Of a DNA stretch of 64,000 nucleotides, positions 13,950-27,100 are shown piece by piece (the stretch's first letter is position 1; each line of letters begins with the position of its first letter). A program made the translations under genes and the position numbers. Source of the DNA: Vespula vulgaris (lineage: Eukaryota; Arthropoda; Insecta; Hymenoptera; Vespidae); contig NC_066594.1 of NCBI RefSeq assembly GCF_905475345.1, positions 3,365,001 to 3,429,000 on the forward strand, given 5' to 3'. The notes beneath the pieces were generated by a model. The model did not search any database. It was not told the DNA's origin and was given only the letters and a program-made list of their open reading frames with translations.

Positions 13950-14290
13950 AAGAATAATATAATTTATTATTATTATATTCTGATTTGATTTATTAATAAT
14001 TTAAATTACAGAGAAAATGCACAATTAAAATCAATTTTTTATTTTATATTTCTATGTGATTTATTAGAAACTGACATATTACAGCTGACATATGTCTGTA
14101 AAAGAAATAAATTATTTTATCTTTTATTCAATTTCTTATTATTAATAACCATTTTTATTTTTTGATTGAATTTATTAGAAACTAAAATAGAAATTTAAAA
14201 AATATATATATATTATTGAAATAATTCATTCTTATTATATAATATCTTGATTTGATTTATTAGAAGTTGACAATGACATATGAAATCTAA
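13950..14290. repeat. Imperfect local repeats sharing a TGATTTATTAGAA core
   Basis: The core TGATTTATTAGAA with variable tail ACTGACAT or GTTGACA appears near 14057, 14163 (as TGAATTTATTAGAAACT) and 14248, with a more degenerate form near 13981. Surrounding AT-rich sequence is also partly similar. Unit length is irregular (about 75-105 bp). Confidence 0.4.
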
Positions 14291-16014
14291 CTAATGTCCT
14301 GACAATATGAACTGCACTTACTCTTGTTATTATTAATATTACTACGATGTAAGTAATTTAAAGTTACATACGAGATTTAAAAAAAATTCATACTAATGAT
14401 GATTGATCTTCTCTCGCCGTTGATTGAACGATCGCTTCAGAGTCATAGTTGTTTGCTAACAAGATCATTTACCTCATTCAAAATATTTTTTATCTCGTTT
14501 AAGCAGTCAAGGTAGACGATGAAAAAAAGCTAAAAATTTCTGAGTGTTCCGATCTGAGATAAAAATTATTTACCAAAAAAAACCTGTCTTAATTTTTTAT
14601 AAATTTCAAGATCGTCTTGATTAATATAGGAAATTAGGTTGTTTAAGTATCGTTTTATACGAGGGTTACACGTAATATCATAACTCTTTGGCCTTATATA
14701 ATTTTTTTTTCTTTTTTCTGTTATAGAAGGTTAATATGCCCTTTACTTTCTCTCTCTCTCTTCTTTTTCTTTATTTTTTTTTTTTTTTTAAGTAAGTTAT
14801 ATTTTTATCAGTCAAGCATGACGATTATTAATTAAAGAAATGACCTAATATATTCAAGTTTTGTCAGATCTTAAAACCAGCAAAGTCTTATCGAAAGGTA
14901 ACGTGAAAGAACTTAAGAGAAAACCAGTTTAACCTGTTACTATTGCTTCTTAACGACCTATGGCAAACGTAGATCTTCGTGCAATGGACGATTGCTGGTA
15001 TAGCCTTGTTAGAAAATAATCTAACAATTTTCGATATTGTTAAATCTATTGTAATTTCTGAATAATAAAATTCATTATCGGTCTCTCTATTTCGAAGGTC
15101 GATATCCTCTTTAGTTCGTGACACCAGTTCCTTTATTACCAATGTTAATTTATTTTCATGAGGTAGCACGAGTTAAGGTCGTTGACCTGATGCTTGTATT
15201 ACTCGGGTGAAGGTATCTAATAATATATCAAATTCTTTATTGTCATGATGAGATCGTAATCGTAACTTCTCTTAAAAAAGTATTTTCATTTAATTGAAAT
15301 CTTTAAATTAAAGGTAGTCTTCGTTTTCTCTATCCTGTGTCTACGTGATTATTAGTAATAATAATTTATGATACTAATCTATAACCATGCATATGTATTC
15401 GTAATCTGAAGTAAACTTTACTTATAATAAATATAAATAACAGTGTACGTAAATATTTTGGAAATTTAATAACGAACAATTATTGAAATTAAATCGTGTT
15501 AAAATAAATAAATTTTATAGAATAGAATTTCTTTATTTTATATCGAAATAAGTTTTATCAAAGTTTAAAGGTGTAGATCGGGGAAAAACATAAGGAATTT
15601 TGAAAGGAAGGAAAGGAAATGATCGATGAAGTAATCGGTAATCCCGTAAAAATCCAACGACGCGATCACGAGCCGGAAGTGTTCCGCAATTAACTTGATT
15701 GCTATCTATTTATCGATCGATCGATTGATCGAACGATCTAATCGTTAATAACTGTGAAAAATTGATCAACCGTGAAAAGTTGGAAATTCGTCGAAGAACC
15801 TTTCGAATTCTTAAGATCAAGTTGAATTACAACGCGAATCGACGGATTTTGATTTCGAAGCGACTATTTTCTTTTCTTTTCTTTTCTTTCTTTTTTTTTT
15901 AAATCGCTTCCTGTTATACTACGAAATCGCTTGGATCGTTTGTACGCATTTCATCAGGGGCGCGCATCGTTCAGAGAACGGACGTGCGTTGAAAAACAAG
16001 TCGATCATAAAAAG

Positions 16015-16016
<2 letters not shown>

Positions 16017-16056
<40 letters not shown>
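16017..16056. repeat. AT dinucleotide microsatellite
   Basis: Uninterrupted alternation of A and T over about 40 bases. The Tyr-Ile repeat frame across it at 15971-16237 (minus) is an artefact of the repeat. Confidence 0.95.
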
Positions 16057-16060
<4 letters not shown>

Positions 16061-17028
16061 GTATGTATTTATATATGTATAGGGTGTCTTGTTTATCTCG
16101 AAAAATTGAAATATTTTACGAGGGACTGAACTCATAAAAAAGAATTTGTTTACAAATTTGTTTAATGTGAAAGGGTACACCGTATGGTACAATTTATTTC
16201 TTTTTTTTTTTGCAATTTGAAAGAATTTCATGGTCAAATTTATTTTACTTATTTTTTTCTTTTTTTTTGTTTAACATTCTTTCTCTCTGCTTCTTTCTCT
16301 TTTTCTCTTTTTCTTTTTTTTTCTTTTTTTTTTTTAATACAATGACAAACAGTACATCCTATATATATATATACATATATTGTTACAAAATTCGGTACCA
16401 CTCGATACATTAACATAAGAAACGGAGAGAGAGCAGTATCTAGAAATAGAAAATCGTAGTTTCTATGTAAATACAAGAAAGAGAATAAACGAATAAGAAA
16501 AGAGTCTCTGCCATAGCACGTTACGTTACATTTATACGCTTCAAATTAAATAGAGAAGAAAAAGGTAATTGTTATATTACTTGTCGAATTGCTCTTAACA
16601 TCCGGTATGATTTATTTATAATCATTATTATTATAAAAAAAGGGAAAGTTGAAGAAAGAGTTTAAAAACCTCGAAGAAAAAAAGAGTTGACAAAAAATAT
16701 ATCACAATCATTTCCAAGCTCTCTTAGAATCACGTTATATCGGATAAAATAATTTTTAATCGGTGCGCCAACAACAGGTATAATTCAACCTAATCGCTGT
16801 TTCGTAGTTCACCCGATATAATTTCGTAAAACAAAATAATACAAGCATTAGGTCAGTGACCTTAAAAATACGGACAGCTCTAACGCGTTGAGCCAATATA
16901 GAAAAATTCGAATGCTTTAATTATTGTTTAAACGATTAGCACGTTGGTGCAATCGAAAAAATCATTATTTCTATTCCTTATCCACTTTTTGGACTCGTCA
17001 ATAAGAGTTTATTACTTGGTACATAACA

Positions 17029-17076
17029 TCATCATTATCATCATTATCATCATTATCATCGTCATCATTATTATCA
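17029..17076. repeat. CATCATTAT-type triplet repeat
   Basis: Interleaved CAT, ATT and ATC triplets over about 48 bases. The run of isoleucines in the plus frame at 16944-17174 comes from this. Confidence 0.85.
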
Positions 17077-19557
17077 TCAACGGTACCGAACATCAACAAC
17101 AACAATTTAATTTCTCTCAGAATAATACATCGCTTTTAAAGACTACTTCGAAACTCTTTGAAGTGTTAAATTAATCTAGACCCTATCTTTCTGTGACTAA
17201 AGTAGATTTAATCGTTGACATTAATCACGATTCACGCGTACGTCCCTGCCCGTTGACTTCTTTTGACAGAAAGACCTTTGGGAAAATTGCTGATATAACG
17301 ATCGTCAAGAATTTTCTCATACTTTATAATAGCTTGGTAGCGTAATCGTTTGAACGACAAAATGATATTTATTTACACAATTTAATGTGACGTATCCTCG
17401 GTGTATGTAAAGATAAAGACCAATTTATCGATATGTTTTCTTTGATCTTCTCTCTCTCTTTCTCTCTCTCTCTTTCTTTTCTTTTTGTTCTTTTATTTTT
17501 TTTTTCTTTCGAATTACATACGTATATATTTATCTTTTTTCTTCTTTCTTTTTTATTTCCTTCAAAATCTTCGAAATTTCACTTTCCAACCAAATATGCT
17601 CGAAGGAAACAAATTATGTACGATCGATCGTAATAATTATTATGTCACGTTGTTGTTTTCTTCCGATTTCATGACGTTTGCTGTTAAATATTTAATGCCA
17701 TTTGTCTCGAAATATTACATAAGAGAATTATATGGATTATGTTTGTCGGTCGCGGTTACACGTTGTAACAAGAACGGTCGTCATCGTTGTATTGCGATTA
17801 CTCAATCAATCGAGATTTTACTTCCCTTCTAGGATCGCTAACAATAATAATGTTGGTCGTTTATAGCTATGACTCTCGTAATACTTTCTTTTATTTTTCT
17901 CTTTTGACAAAGACGGTCGATCGAAGGTCTGTAACTACGTAACGGTCTTGTCGATCATTCGAAAGTAACACCTAAGATAATCAGCATAACTCGACCTCGC
18001 TTATGCGACGTCGCTATAATTTCGTTTTTACGGTTGACCTCGTTTCCTTTTATTTTTTCCTCTCGAAATATACGCATCTTATAAAATTTACAAAATTTGA
18101 TAAATGCACTTATTATTCGAATGATATACCGACAAAATTATTTTATACACAATTAATATGTATACATATTATTAATAATTATTGCGAATATATTATAAAT
18201 TATATATTTATATGATCTTATATATATATTATTTAGTGTTTTTTATACATATTTATTATTGATTTATATATATATATAATTATTATTTATATTATTTATA
18301 TTATTATATATATGTAACATTATGTAACAAAATATAAAAATATGAGAAAAAAAGGAGTGGACGACGAAATATTTCAAAAGGGTTTTTTGATTCTTTTTTT
18401 ATGCCATCTCTCTCTCTCTCTCTCTCTATCCCTTCATGGCTTCCATGAGTGGATTATGCAAACGCACGTGTCAGTCTTTTCTGTTGCTCAGAAATAAATT
18501 ATCTTTTATCTATTTTTATACGAGCATGACATAGGTATTTAAGCTATTTCCGACGCTAATGAAACTTCAAAATGTCATTGTCGTTTGCTGTCTTTAATAT
18601 TACGTCAGTATAAAAGCAATAATCAGTAAATTAAAAAAAAAAATAATAATGTTATTGATCGTTTACTATTTTGTTGATCAGGTTTTCATCATCAGTCATA
18701 AGCGTCAACATATCTTTTTTTTCTTTTTGTATTTCTACATTTAAAGAAAAAAAAAAAGAATGTAATAAAGACGAAGATTTTTATTCCAAGGTTATTAATT
18801 TATTATTATTGTTATTAAAAATGTATACGAATGTTCAGTAAACAAACTATAATGTTAAATATGTTAATAACCTTAATGTATAATGAATAAGATTACTAAC
18901 ATTACTGTTACTATTAAAAATAAATAAAAATGTGTTTCTTTTCAATTGATAAAGCGAATAGTATTATCTCGAAAACGATTAGAATAAAATTATTTTTGCT
19001 TGCTTGTTTTATATAAAGATAAATCTAATTGAACGGTTCGTTAGCGTGAAGTCAGTTTAATCTCGAGGAGATATGGAATTATTCATTTCTCTTTCTAATA
19101 AACGCAAATACATAACTCGGGTGAGTTAATTTTACATATAAAATGCATTCGAGATACGTGTTCTGTCTTCAACATATCAGATAACTTACGATTAAACTAG
19201 AATGTGTAGAATATCGTGATCTTTCTCTCTCTTTCTTTACATATGTATGTATGTAAATATATACATATTAGATATATTTCATAAAATACGGAAGTTAAAT
19301 ACAGGAAAAAAAAACGATGTTACATGTTTGTTAAAGTCTTTTTAGCGAGTCATTAGTAGAGTTGAATAAATTTGTCTGGATCGTAAACGAACAAATTGAT
19401 CTATTATATGAAACATTTTACAAATAATAAAAAAACTTTCCTGTTGTACCAAGGATAAAAAAATAAACGAAGTAAGATTCTTTTTTCTTTTTAATATGTA
19501 TAAAAAGTATATATACTATACAATATATACCGCAGATACCGATCTCGCTTGTTAATC

Positions 19558-19692
19558 AATACTATTCTATACCGTACTATAACATTATCTATTTCCGTAT
19601 AAAACACTACAAATATCAGCCTATCACTAAATATTCTATACTATGCTATAGTATTACTCATTCACGTATTATAAAATATTCCAAATATCAGC
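19558..19692. repeat. Diverged tandem duplication, about 71 bp period
   Basis: Two copies of roughly 63 bp (19558-19620 and 19629-19692) share AATA(CT)ATTCTATAC, a CTATA core, a TCACGTAT/TTCCGTAT block and the ending AAATATCAGC. They differ by scattered substitutions and small indels, so the duplication is not recent. No coding potential. Confidence 0.6.
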
Positions 19693-19979
19693 GAAATTAA
19701 TTATCGACCAAACGAAATAGATAAAAAGGATCATTGGAAATGTTCAAAGAAATTAAAATCGATAATGGTAAAAGATGTTGAATGATCGCGGGTTTTTAGG
19801 AAAAAATAAGAAGAAGAAGAAAGGGAGTTGCTAGCAAAAGGTCATCTCGATTGTATATCCTTTTCTATTAAGCTGAAAGGAGTTTTCATCCTGGCTCGTT
19901 TACTTCAAAGTTTTTCTTCGTAATAGCTATTGCATATAACGCGCGTAACACTGCTTGGCATCTGTTAGGTAATAGGAGA

Positions 19980-19980
19980 G

Positions 19981-20011
<31 letters not shown>
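19980..20011. repeat. GCAA tetranucleotide microsatellite
   Basis: About eight uninterrupted GCAA units. The minus-strand frame with repeated Leu-Ala-Cys at 19927-20133 is a by-product. Confidence 0.95.
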
Positions 20012-20012
<1 letters not shown>

Positions 20013-20021
20013 GTCGACTCT

Positions 20022-20116
20022 CGAGGTAAGAGTCGAGTTGATCAGGAAGAACAATTAGAAAGCTGTGCGCGAAGGCGTTCGTTCGCATAAACGGACTCGG
20101 TCGATCGATCAACTCG
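20022..20116. other. Nested inverted repeats
   Basis: CGACTCT at about 20024 pairs with AGAGTCG a few bases later. CGAGTTGATC (about 20034-20043) is perfectly complementary to GATCAACTCG (about 20107-20116). Between the outer arms, GCGAA and TTCGC form a further small stem. A transcript could fold into a branched hairpin, but there is no evidence of transcription and no match to an RNA family I know. Confidence 0.4.
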
Positions 20117-20461
20117 TATAGTATATGATCCATGGCAATTTTCGAGAAGAGTCGGCTTTCTCGTTTTCCTCGGTTATTTATTAAGAAGGATCCTACTTCT
20201 CCTTCTAACTCAACATCCCTACTCCTTCTTCGATCTCTTCCTACCCCTCTTATTTCTTCTCATCCTGTTCCTTTTCCTTCGTCCCCCTTCTTTTCCTGTT
20301 CCTTTTCTTCCGTCCCCTTCTCTTCTTTCTTCTTCTGATCGGACTTATACCTTAGCTCGTTCGAACACAGCTTTGAGGAAGCATCAGTTTCGTTTGGTTA
20401 GTTGCCCGTACAACTCCTTTTCTATTTCTTCTTATCAGTTTTATAGATCAGAATTATTTTA

Positions 20462-20521
20462 GACGGATAGATAAATGGATGGATCGATCGATCGATGGAT
20501 AGATAGATGGATAGATAGATT
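20462..20521. repeat. GATA/GATG/GATC tetranucleotide repeat
   Basis: Tandem GATA, GATG and GATC units over about 60 bases, typical of compound microsatellites. Confidence 0.9.
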
Positions 20522-21139
20522 TTATTTTTTTCATTCTTACAATAATCAGTTCCTATCGTAATACCTTCGATAGATTTTGATATAAGTGTGTGTGCGACCA
20601 ATGTGTATACGATCCTCGTAATATTTTCCTAATTCGATTTTCTAATCGTTTCTTGTTGATTGTTGATAATTACGTAAGGACAAATGGCGTATATGCTTAA
20701 TTTCCAAGGGAACAGATCGGCCATGGTAGACTTCCAGGAGAACAGACCAGGGGTAAGAAATTTTGAAAAAATTTCTGGAAATAATGAATCTTTTTTTTTT
20801 TATTTTCTTTTTTATTATTTTTTTTCTACGAATTAGTATTTTAACGTCATCTTTTTTTTTATCGGGAGAATTATCGCTTCGATTAGTGTCATATGATTTT
20901 CGCAATTCATAGTTCGTTCGAAGGTCACCGATAAGATGTCCTTGAATATGTTCAACGAACTCTATAAAATTTGAGCGAGAGAGAAAGTCTATTAAAGAAT
21001 TCTATGAGAAGAAATGATTTATGTGAAGTGCTCTTGTAATAAAGTATAATGAAGTGTTTCGAATCCATTTGATGTGTTTACTCGAAATTTACACGAGTCA
21101 TTTTTACGATTACTCTTTGAAGTGTTGATTATAATATAC

Positions 21140-21140
<1 letters not shown>

Positions 21141-21226
<86 letters not shown>

Positions 21227-21241
21227 GTTATTGTTATTGTT
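21141..21241. repeat. Long TTA trinucleotide microsatellite
   Basis: About 28 perfect TTA units (21141-21225) are followed by TTA/TTG variants. It is the longest perfect triplet run seen in the window. The poly-isoleucine frame over it is not a gene. Confidence 0.97.
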
Positions 21242-22804
21242 TTACAATCAAATCAAATAAATTAAAGATAATAACGCGTAAACTATGCTTATTATCTTTT
21301 ATCCTTAAAATCGGTCAAATCCATACTTTTAGCGATAAAAATCGATTATTAATATTCAGAGCTGAATGGATAAAATTTAAATTACACGAGCATACAAGTA
21401 TAATCGGTTCGTATATAATTCAAAATAAATAAAATTAATATTAAATGAGCTATTATAAATTCTCGTCGGTGCTTGAAATGGCTTTTGTTGCAAAAAGAGA
21501 AAAAAAAAATAAAAAAAGAGAGAAAAGAAAAGAAAAATAAAAAAGAAAAGACACTTTGTCCTTTCGCTTTCTTTCTTCTTTTTTGTGCGTCTTTATCTTC
21601 TTTTGTACGTGGGTACATGAATTATTTTTTTATTTTGCTTCTGGCCATATTCGCTTTATACGTCAATGAAAAAAATAAAAAGAAAAAGAGACAAAGAGAG
21701 AAAGAGAGAGAGAGAGAGAGACAAACAGATAAACGCATGTTTATTAATGACGCATTCTCGAAACAGGAAGAACGTTACTTGACATTTGGCTACTACTTCG
21801 TATTCCTTCTTTAAAAATAAAGTCGTTAACCAAGATCGATGGATCCTGGATTCTGAAATTCCGAATTAAGATAAATCACGTTTCATTGTTAATATGTTAT
21901 CGACTGATCGAACATCTATCTGATATAAAGAGAACGCAGAAATGCATTAAAGGAATATATCATGTTCAAGGAAAAATGTAGATGAGTTTTCGATATTATC
22001 AGTATTACGGTTTGTTGTGTTATAAATAAAAAAGAAAAAATACAATAAAGCTAATATTTCGCTTATAGTTTAACAAAATTATAAAAACATGACAGTAAAA
22101 TATATATATATATATTATATACGCAATGGCTCGCTGTAAGTCAGTTTATCAAAAATGCAAGTTATTTTAATTTATATAAAGTATAAAAAAAAAAGAAAGA
22201 AAATATAATTTACAGCTGAATTACATGATGATTTAACAAACGTTTAAGCAACAAGTTGCTGATTATCAACTGTACAAATCGATCTAGGATCGATCAATGT
22301 CGTCATAAACAGTAACGGTAAACTGACATATGCTAATCCCTGCATATATATGTACATACATATATATTTCTATGCATTTTTATTCGATGAATTAGGTATA
22401 ATTAATCAGCGGTATTACCTCGTTGATAAGGTACAAACTTTTTTGTTTCTATTCCTACGTATTTACGATCTTCAATACTCTATTCATATCTGTCCGTCAA
22501 TTTTTTGCCGACGCATATATACGCTCTTTTATAGCTGAGCGTCTATGTTTCGAGGACACATATACATATATGTTGTTTCGAATGAAAAAGTTAATATTTG
22601 AAAAATAATTCCCGAAAACAATTAAAAAGAACAAAAATAAGTTGGTTCCCAGACGGACGAAGTTATCTAAGTAAAAGTGAAAACATCTACAAGTAAAAGC
22701 GGGAAGATGATACACGTTTCTTCTTTCCTGCTTGTTCTTTAACTGTTTAACTCCGAGAGAAAGTTCATTCGCGAATACGCATGCTATGAGAACTGAAGAA
22801 CGAG

Positions 22805-22857
22805 TTGTTGTCGTCGTCGTTGTCGTCGTCGTCGTCGTTGTTGTTGTTGTTGTTGTT
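22805..22857. repeat. GTC/GTT trinucleotide microsatellite
   Basis: Mixed GTC and GTT triplets over about 53 bases. It could encode a short homopolymer on either strand, but the flanking frames are closed. Confidence 0.9.
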
Positions 22858-23534
22858 TAGAAATTTATCGACGTTCCATCGATACGACGATCGATCGATC
22901 ATCACGAAATTAGAAAGATTTATCCAACGCATTCATAAAAATTAAGAATCTCATATTTCATAGAGACTCTAAAACGAATCTAATATTGGATACTTAATAG
23001 TTATGTTAATCAAAAGAAATTTTAATTTATTGAATGGTATTCTTTTTTATTTTCGACATAGATTTATTCGGCACTGTTTTTCGTTAATGAATATCATTAT
23101 TTATCGTATGTAATATATTAGAAATTACACCTCTAATACGATTATTTTTTTGTAGTCGTTCGTTTTCAAGGCAATGACTAATCTTTTTCTTTTTCTTTTC
23201 TTTTTTTTTTTTTGCTAAAATTTTTACACTTTAGCTAATAAAGTGCGACGATCTTGTCGATCGCAGATAAATAGATGGAGAGCCGTGGATTATGTATATT
23301 TATAATAAAAAGAGTGAATTTGATTAGCAAACAGTTGAATATGAAAAATGTGTTATCACTCAAACGTTATTATTTTGTCAAAGTTACGTTTAGTCGTCAA
23401 CTTTTTATCATATCATGTAATTTTCAAGTCACACAATTATGTATGTATATATACACTTTGTAAATATTTCTTTTTGTATTTCCTTTATGTTGAAAAAAAT
23501 TGTTAGTTCAGATTACTCGAAGGTTAATGTATGC

Positions 23535-23604
23535 AAGAAGTTATATTCGTACTTCTACATAAATTTTACATAACTTATGTATAAGTACGATTATATATTT
23601 CTTT
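23535..23604 (+). other. Pre-miRNA-like hairpin, unassigned
   Basis: The 5' arm TTCGTACTTCTACATAA (23546-23562) is complementary at 16 of 17 positions to the 3' arm TTATGTATAAGTACGA and its flank (from 23575). The loop is 12 bases. Pairing continues more loosely outward (AGAAG against TTTCTT), giving a stem of about 30 bp with small internal loops. Size and shape resemble an animal miRNA precursor. Neither arm matches a conserved insect miRNA I recall, so a palindromic AT-rich element is equally possible. Confidence 0.3.
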
Positions 23605-24132
23605 TTGAAACATCAAACAAAGTTGAGTTATAAAGAGTTTTAATGTTATTTTAGTTTGTTTATTTCAAATACTCGCGACTGCCTATCACCGAGTTAAAGA
23701 TCGAGCTAAATGTTTAATGCATCGCGAACGAGCAACCGTTAACTCTTCGAAACGATTCATAAAAGTTTCAAATTTAAATGCGAGTATTTTTTATTGCGAA
23801 TACGTTTCAAATATTCACTGCACGTTTTTCTAAAGACACGTCTTTGTATAAATCGATCGATCGATCGTTTCGTTTCGTTTCAAGGACAACACAATACCAA
23901 CAAATCGTTCAAAAAACAAATCCAATGATGCATTTGTTTGCTATCGAAGTAGCTTACTCATCGTAAATTTGTTCTCCTCGTTGTTCAATTCTAATCAATA
24001 ATTTTCTTACATTATTTAAGTAGGATTATTATAAAAAGAGAAAATATGCATACGCATACATTTGAACATACGCGGACAAATTTTTTTCTTCGATTTTATA
24101 TTTCTTTAATAATTATTCATTTTAATTACTAT

Positions 24133-24176
<44 letters not shown>

Positions 24177-27100
24177 TAGAGTATAATGTATTTTTTATTT
24201 CTTGGTAATAGAGATATAAGATTATTTCTTCTTTTAACATAAGTTTCCTCTGAGAATAGTATTATTTGCATCGTAATTACATTAATATTGCATAATTAGA
24301 TGTAATAATTGTACACGTGTTGCTCGACGTATCACGATAGAATAATTATCAAAGCTAGCTTTGGCTTATAGCCGAGAAATGACGAATGTGTATAATGTCA
24401 TGTGTGTTATATACTTGCGTATCTATATATATATACGTGTTTTCAGTGATTACAGAAATGTTATATCATCGTATTAATCCTTTCTCCTCGCGTGTTACAT
24501 CGCGGTGAAAATATATTATTATTCATGCTTAATTACATTGTAATAGATCATTGTTTGTCATTATTTATATCAAAAATATTATCGCAAGCATCGATATTGC
24601 AATTATCCGATATTTTGCTTTTGTTATTAAGATTAAACGTACGAGATGATAAATTATTCACTATTGTAACGTCAAAGTAATCCGAGTTATTTCAAGAGTT
24701 CACTACTCTCGCAATAGAAATGAATAAAATGATTAATTATTATTAATTGTCATCGGATACAAGATGGCATGAAGTTCGTAAAAAAAACATATCGGAAATT
24801 GTTAGACCACTAATGATTTATCTCCTAGACAAATTTTATTTTAATTATTATTCATATATTAAATCTTTTTTTTCTTTCTTTATTAAATATTATTAATTTC
24901 TGTGATAACTTTGATGAAGAATCGGCAAAGGTGACTGTAAAAAACTTAGTTTAACGATGTATTATTAAAATGAAAAAAATGTTACGATAATATGAAAATG
25001 ATAATTAAGACTCGTTTTATATTCAAACATAGTCAGAATGAATTATAGAAACAATATGCATTATATTGTACATAGATCGTAAATTATCGTAAAGAACCGA
25101 TAATTGAACGTGTTGATATAGACGAAGTATTTATAGAGATCTCTTCGAAATCTTTGTCGGTTATTCCCTCAGATCGAGAGAATAAGTTGTGTAACATCGA
25201 TAAATGTGTATATCGTAAAACTTTAGCAGGGTGTTTCATCATCCGATGAATGTATAGTTATCTTCTAAAATCGATAAATTCCTATAAGGTCGACGAGTGA
25301 TACTAATTGTAATAGGAGACCAGAATAAAAAAGGAAAAAAAAACACAAGAAAAAAGACGCTTCTATATATATCGTTTCTATATATTTATGTGCGTGTATG
25401 TGTGCACGTGCGAAAGTAAAAAAAGGTGTCCGAGAAAAAGGAATATACATGAACACGATGATATTCAAGAATCATTTCGAGGAAGGAAAAAAGAAAGGAA
25501 GAAAAAAAGAAAGTAAAAATTTACTTTCAGCTTGTCATCGAATGAGAGATGATTTCTATGACTATTATTAAACATTTCGTTATTTCTTCGAACAATTCAT
25601 ATCGTATCGTTTTACATGCGAAATTAATATTTCTATTTAAGATTATTTAATGATTTCACTCGTCATCGTTATTCAAATGTTATTTCTACTATTTGCGTTA
25701 GAAACATTTCTTTATCGTTTCGTTAAACTTTTCGTGCCTATGCAAATAGCAAGAACGTAACTTTTATCGTAAACCTAGTTCGTACCAATACATATGTACA
25801 TAGGTATATAAATTTTTGTTCATAATCGTAAAGTGAGAAAATTACTTGACCATCGTTGTTCCGTCAATTGATTATTCGTAATAACTTGAGATAAGTGAAA
25901 TGACCTAAATAACATTAACATAATATTCCAAAATAATCAATTATACCTAATAATTTTTTTATGATATAATAATACGTTGACGAAAAATCGAATATAAAGA
26001 GATCGATTATCCCTGACAAGCATGGAAATTATATTGTATTTCAAAAAAATATTCGTTCCTTTTAATATTAGAAATATCTCTTTGTCTATTTATTAATAAT
26101 CGATAAACTAATATTTTCGAGTGATCTTGCAAATTGTCTTATGACGTAAAGGAATAATTAACGAACACAATTCTTTTTTATGTATTCAAACGAAAAGCTC
26201 TTTTTTTCTCCTTTTTCTTTTTTTCACACGGACGTCATCGTATATACAAGGTGTAAAAAAATGAGCATGCATTCGGACTTTTAGAAAAGTAAGAAAATAT
26301 CTGAAAATATGACCGATCTAACAATAACATAAGAACCATAATTTGACTAATTGTTAAATTGATGTTATTTGAGAAATGATTAACGTGAAATCGGCACAAG
26401 CATTTTCGTTAGAAATCTCGAAGACATTATATTTTAATGCAGTATTACACAAAATCCTTTCGTCATGTTCGTATTAAACATGTTCTACTAACATGATTGT
26501 CAGAGCTCGTTGTTTCGCGAAGCTAAGAAAATCATTTTCTTGAAATTTCATTTAAAAATGTCAATTAAAGAGCATGATGCACGAGATACGAGAAATTGCA
26601 TAAATCATAAGTTTGTAACGTCGCTTGGATTACTCGCGTACGATTTAATTGTTAAGAAAATTAATAAGACAAACGATGCTATCTATCTTTTATCGTTTAC
26701 TCGAATGCGAATACATATTTTTACACTCTGTATATACTTAGAAAAAACGAACAAAATCTCACTGTATTCTTATCCAATTCATTCCGCGTAGATAGTTTTA
26801 CTAACTTCTATCATTGACTGAAACGTGTGTTGTTATATAAAATAATGTTCGATCTTCGTACGCTATTTTTATGTCTTACTTCGTGTTATTAATATTTTAT
26901 CGCGACGTACTTGTAATAAATACGATATGTTTTTATCTCTTATATGTATGATAAGGCAAGAAAGAATTGCCAAATTTCTATCCGTTATTTTAATCCTCCA
27001 TTGTCAATATTTTTGTTATTTGCAATTTTTTTATCAACTCGTATAATTACTTGTAATTCGATCGCGCTGTTTTATTTTACATTTATATATTTTTATAAAT

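Larger units (their letters stand above)
12284..19557. other. AT-rich stretch without a recognisable gene
   Basis: Only short, low-complexity open frames are present. Contents are GT repeats near 13131-13152, a poorly conserved local repeat at 13950-14290, a long AT run at 16017-16056, poly-T/CT tracts at 16200-16340 and 17440-17510, and very AT-rich DNA at 18120-18320. No RNA gene was recognised. Confidence 0.55.
20522..23530. other. AT-rich stretch without a recognisable gene
   Basis: Only low-complexity or random open frames. It includes the long TTA microsatellite (21141-21241), a GA tract near 21690-21722 and a GTC/GTT triplet run (22805-22857), listed separately where notable. No RNA gene or conserved exon was recognised. 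Confidence 0.55.

Noticed and set aside
14888..15169. 93-codon minus-strand frame with ordinary composition
   Set aside because: No recognisable domain and no neighbouring exon; this length is expected by chance over tens of kilobases.
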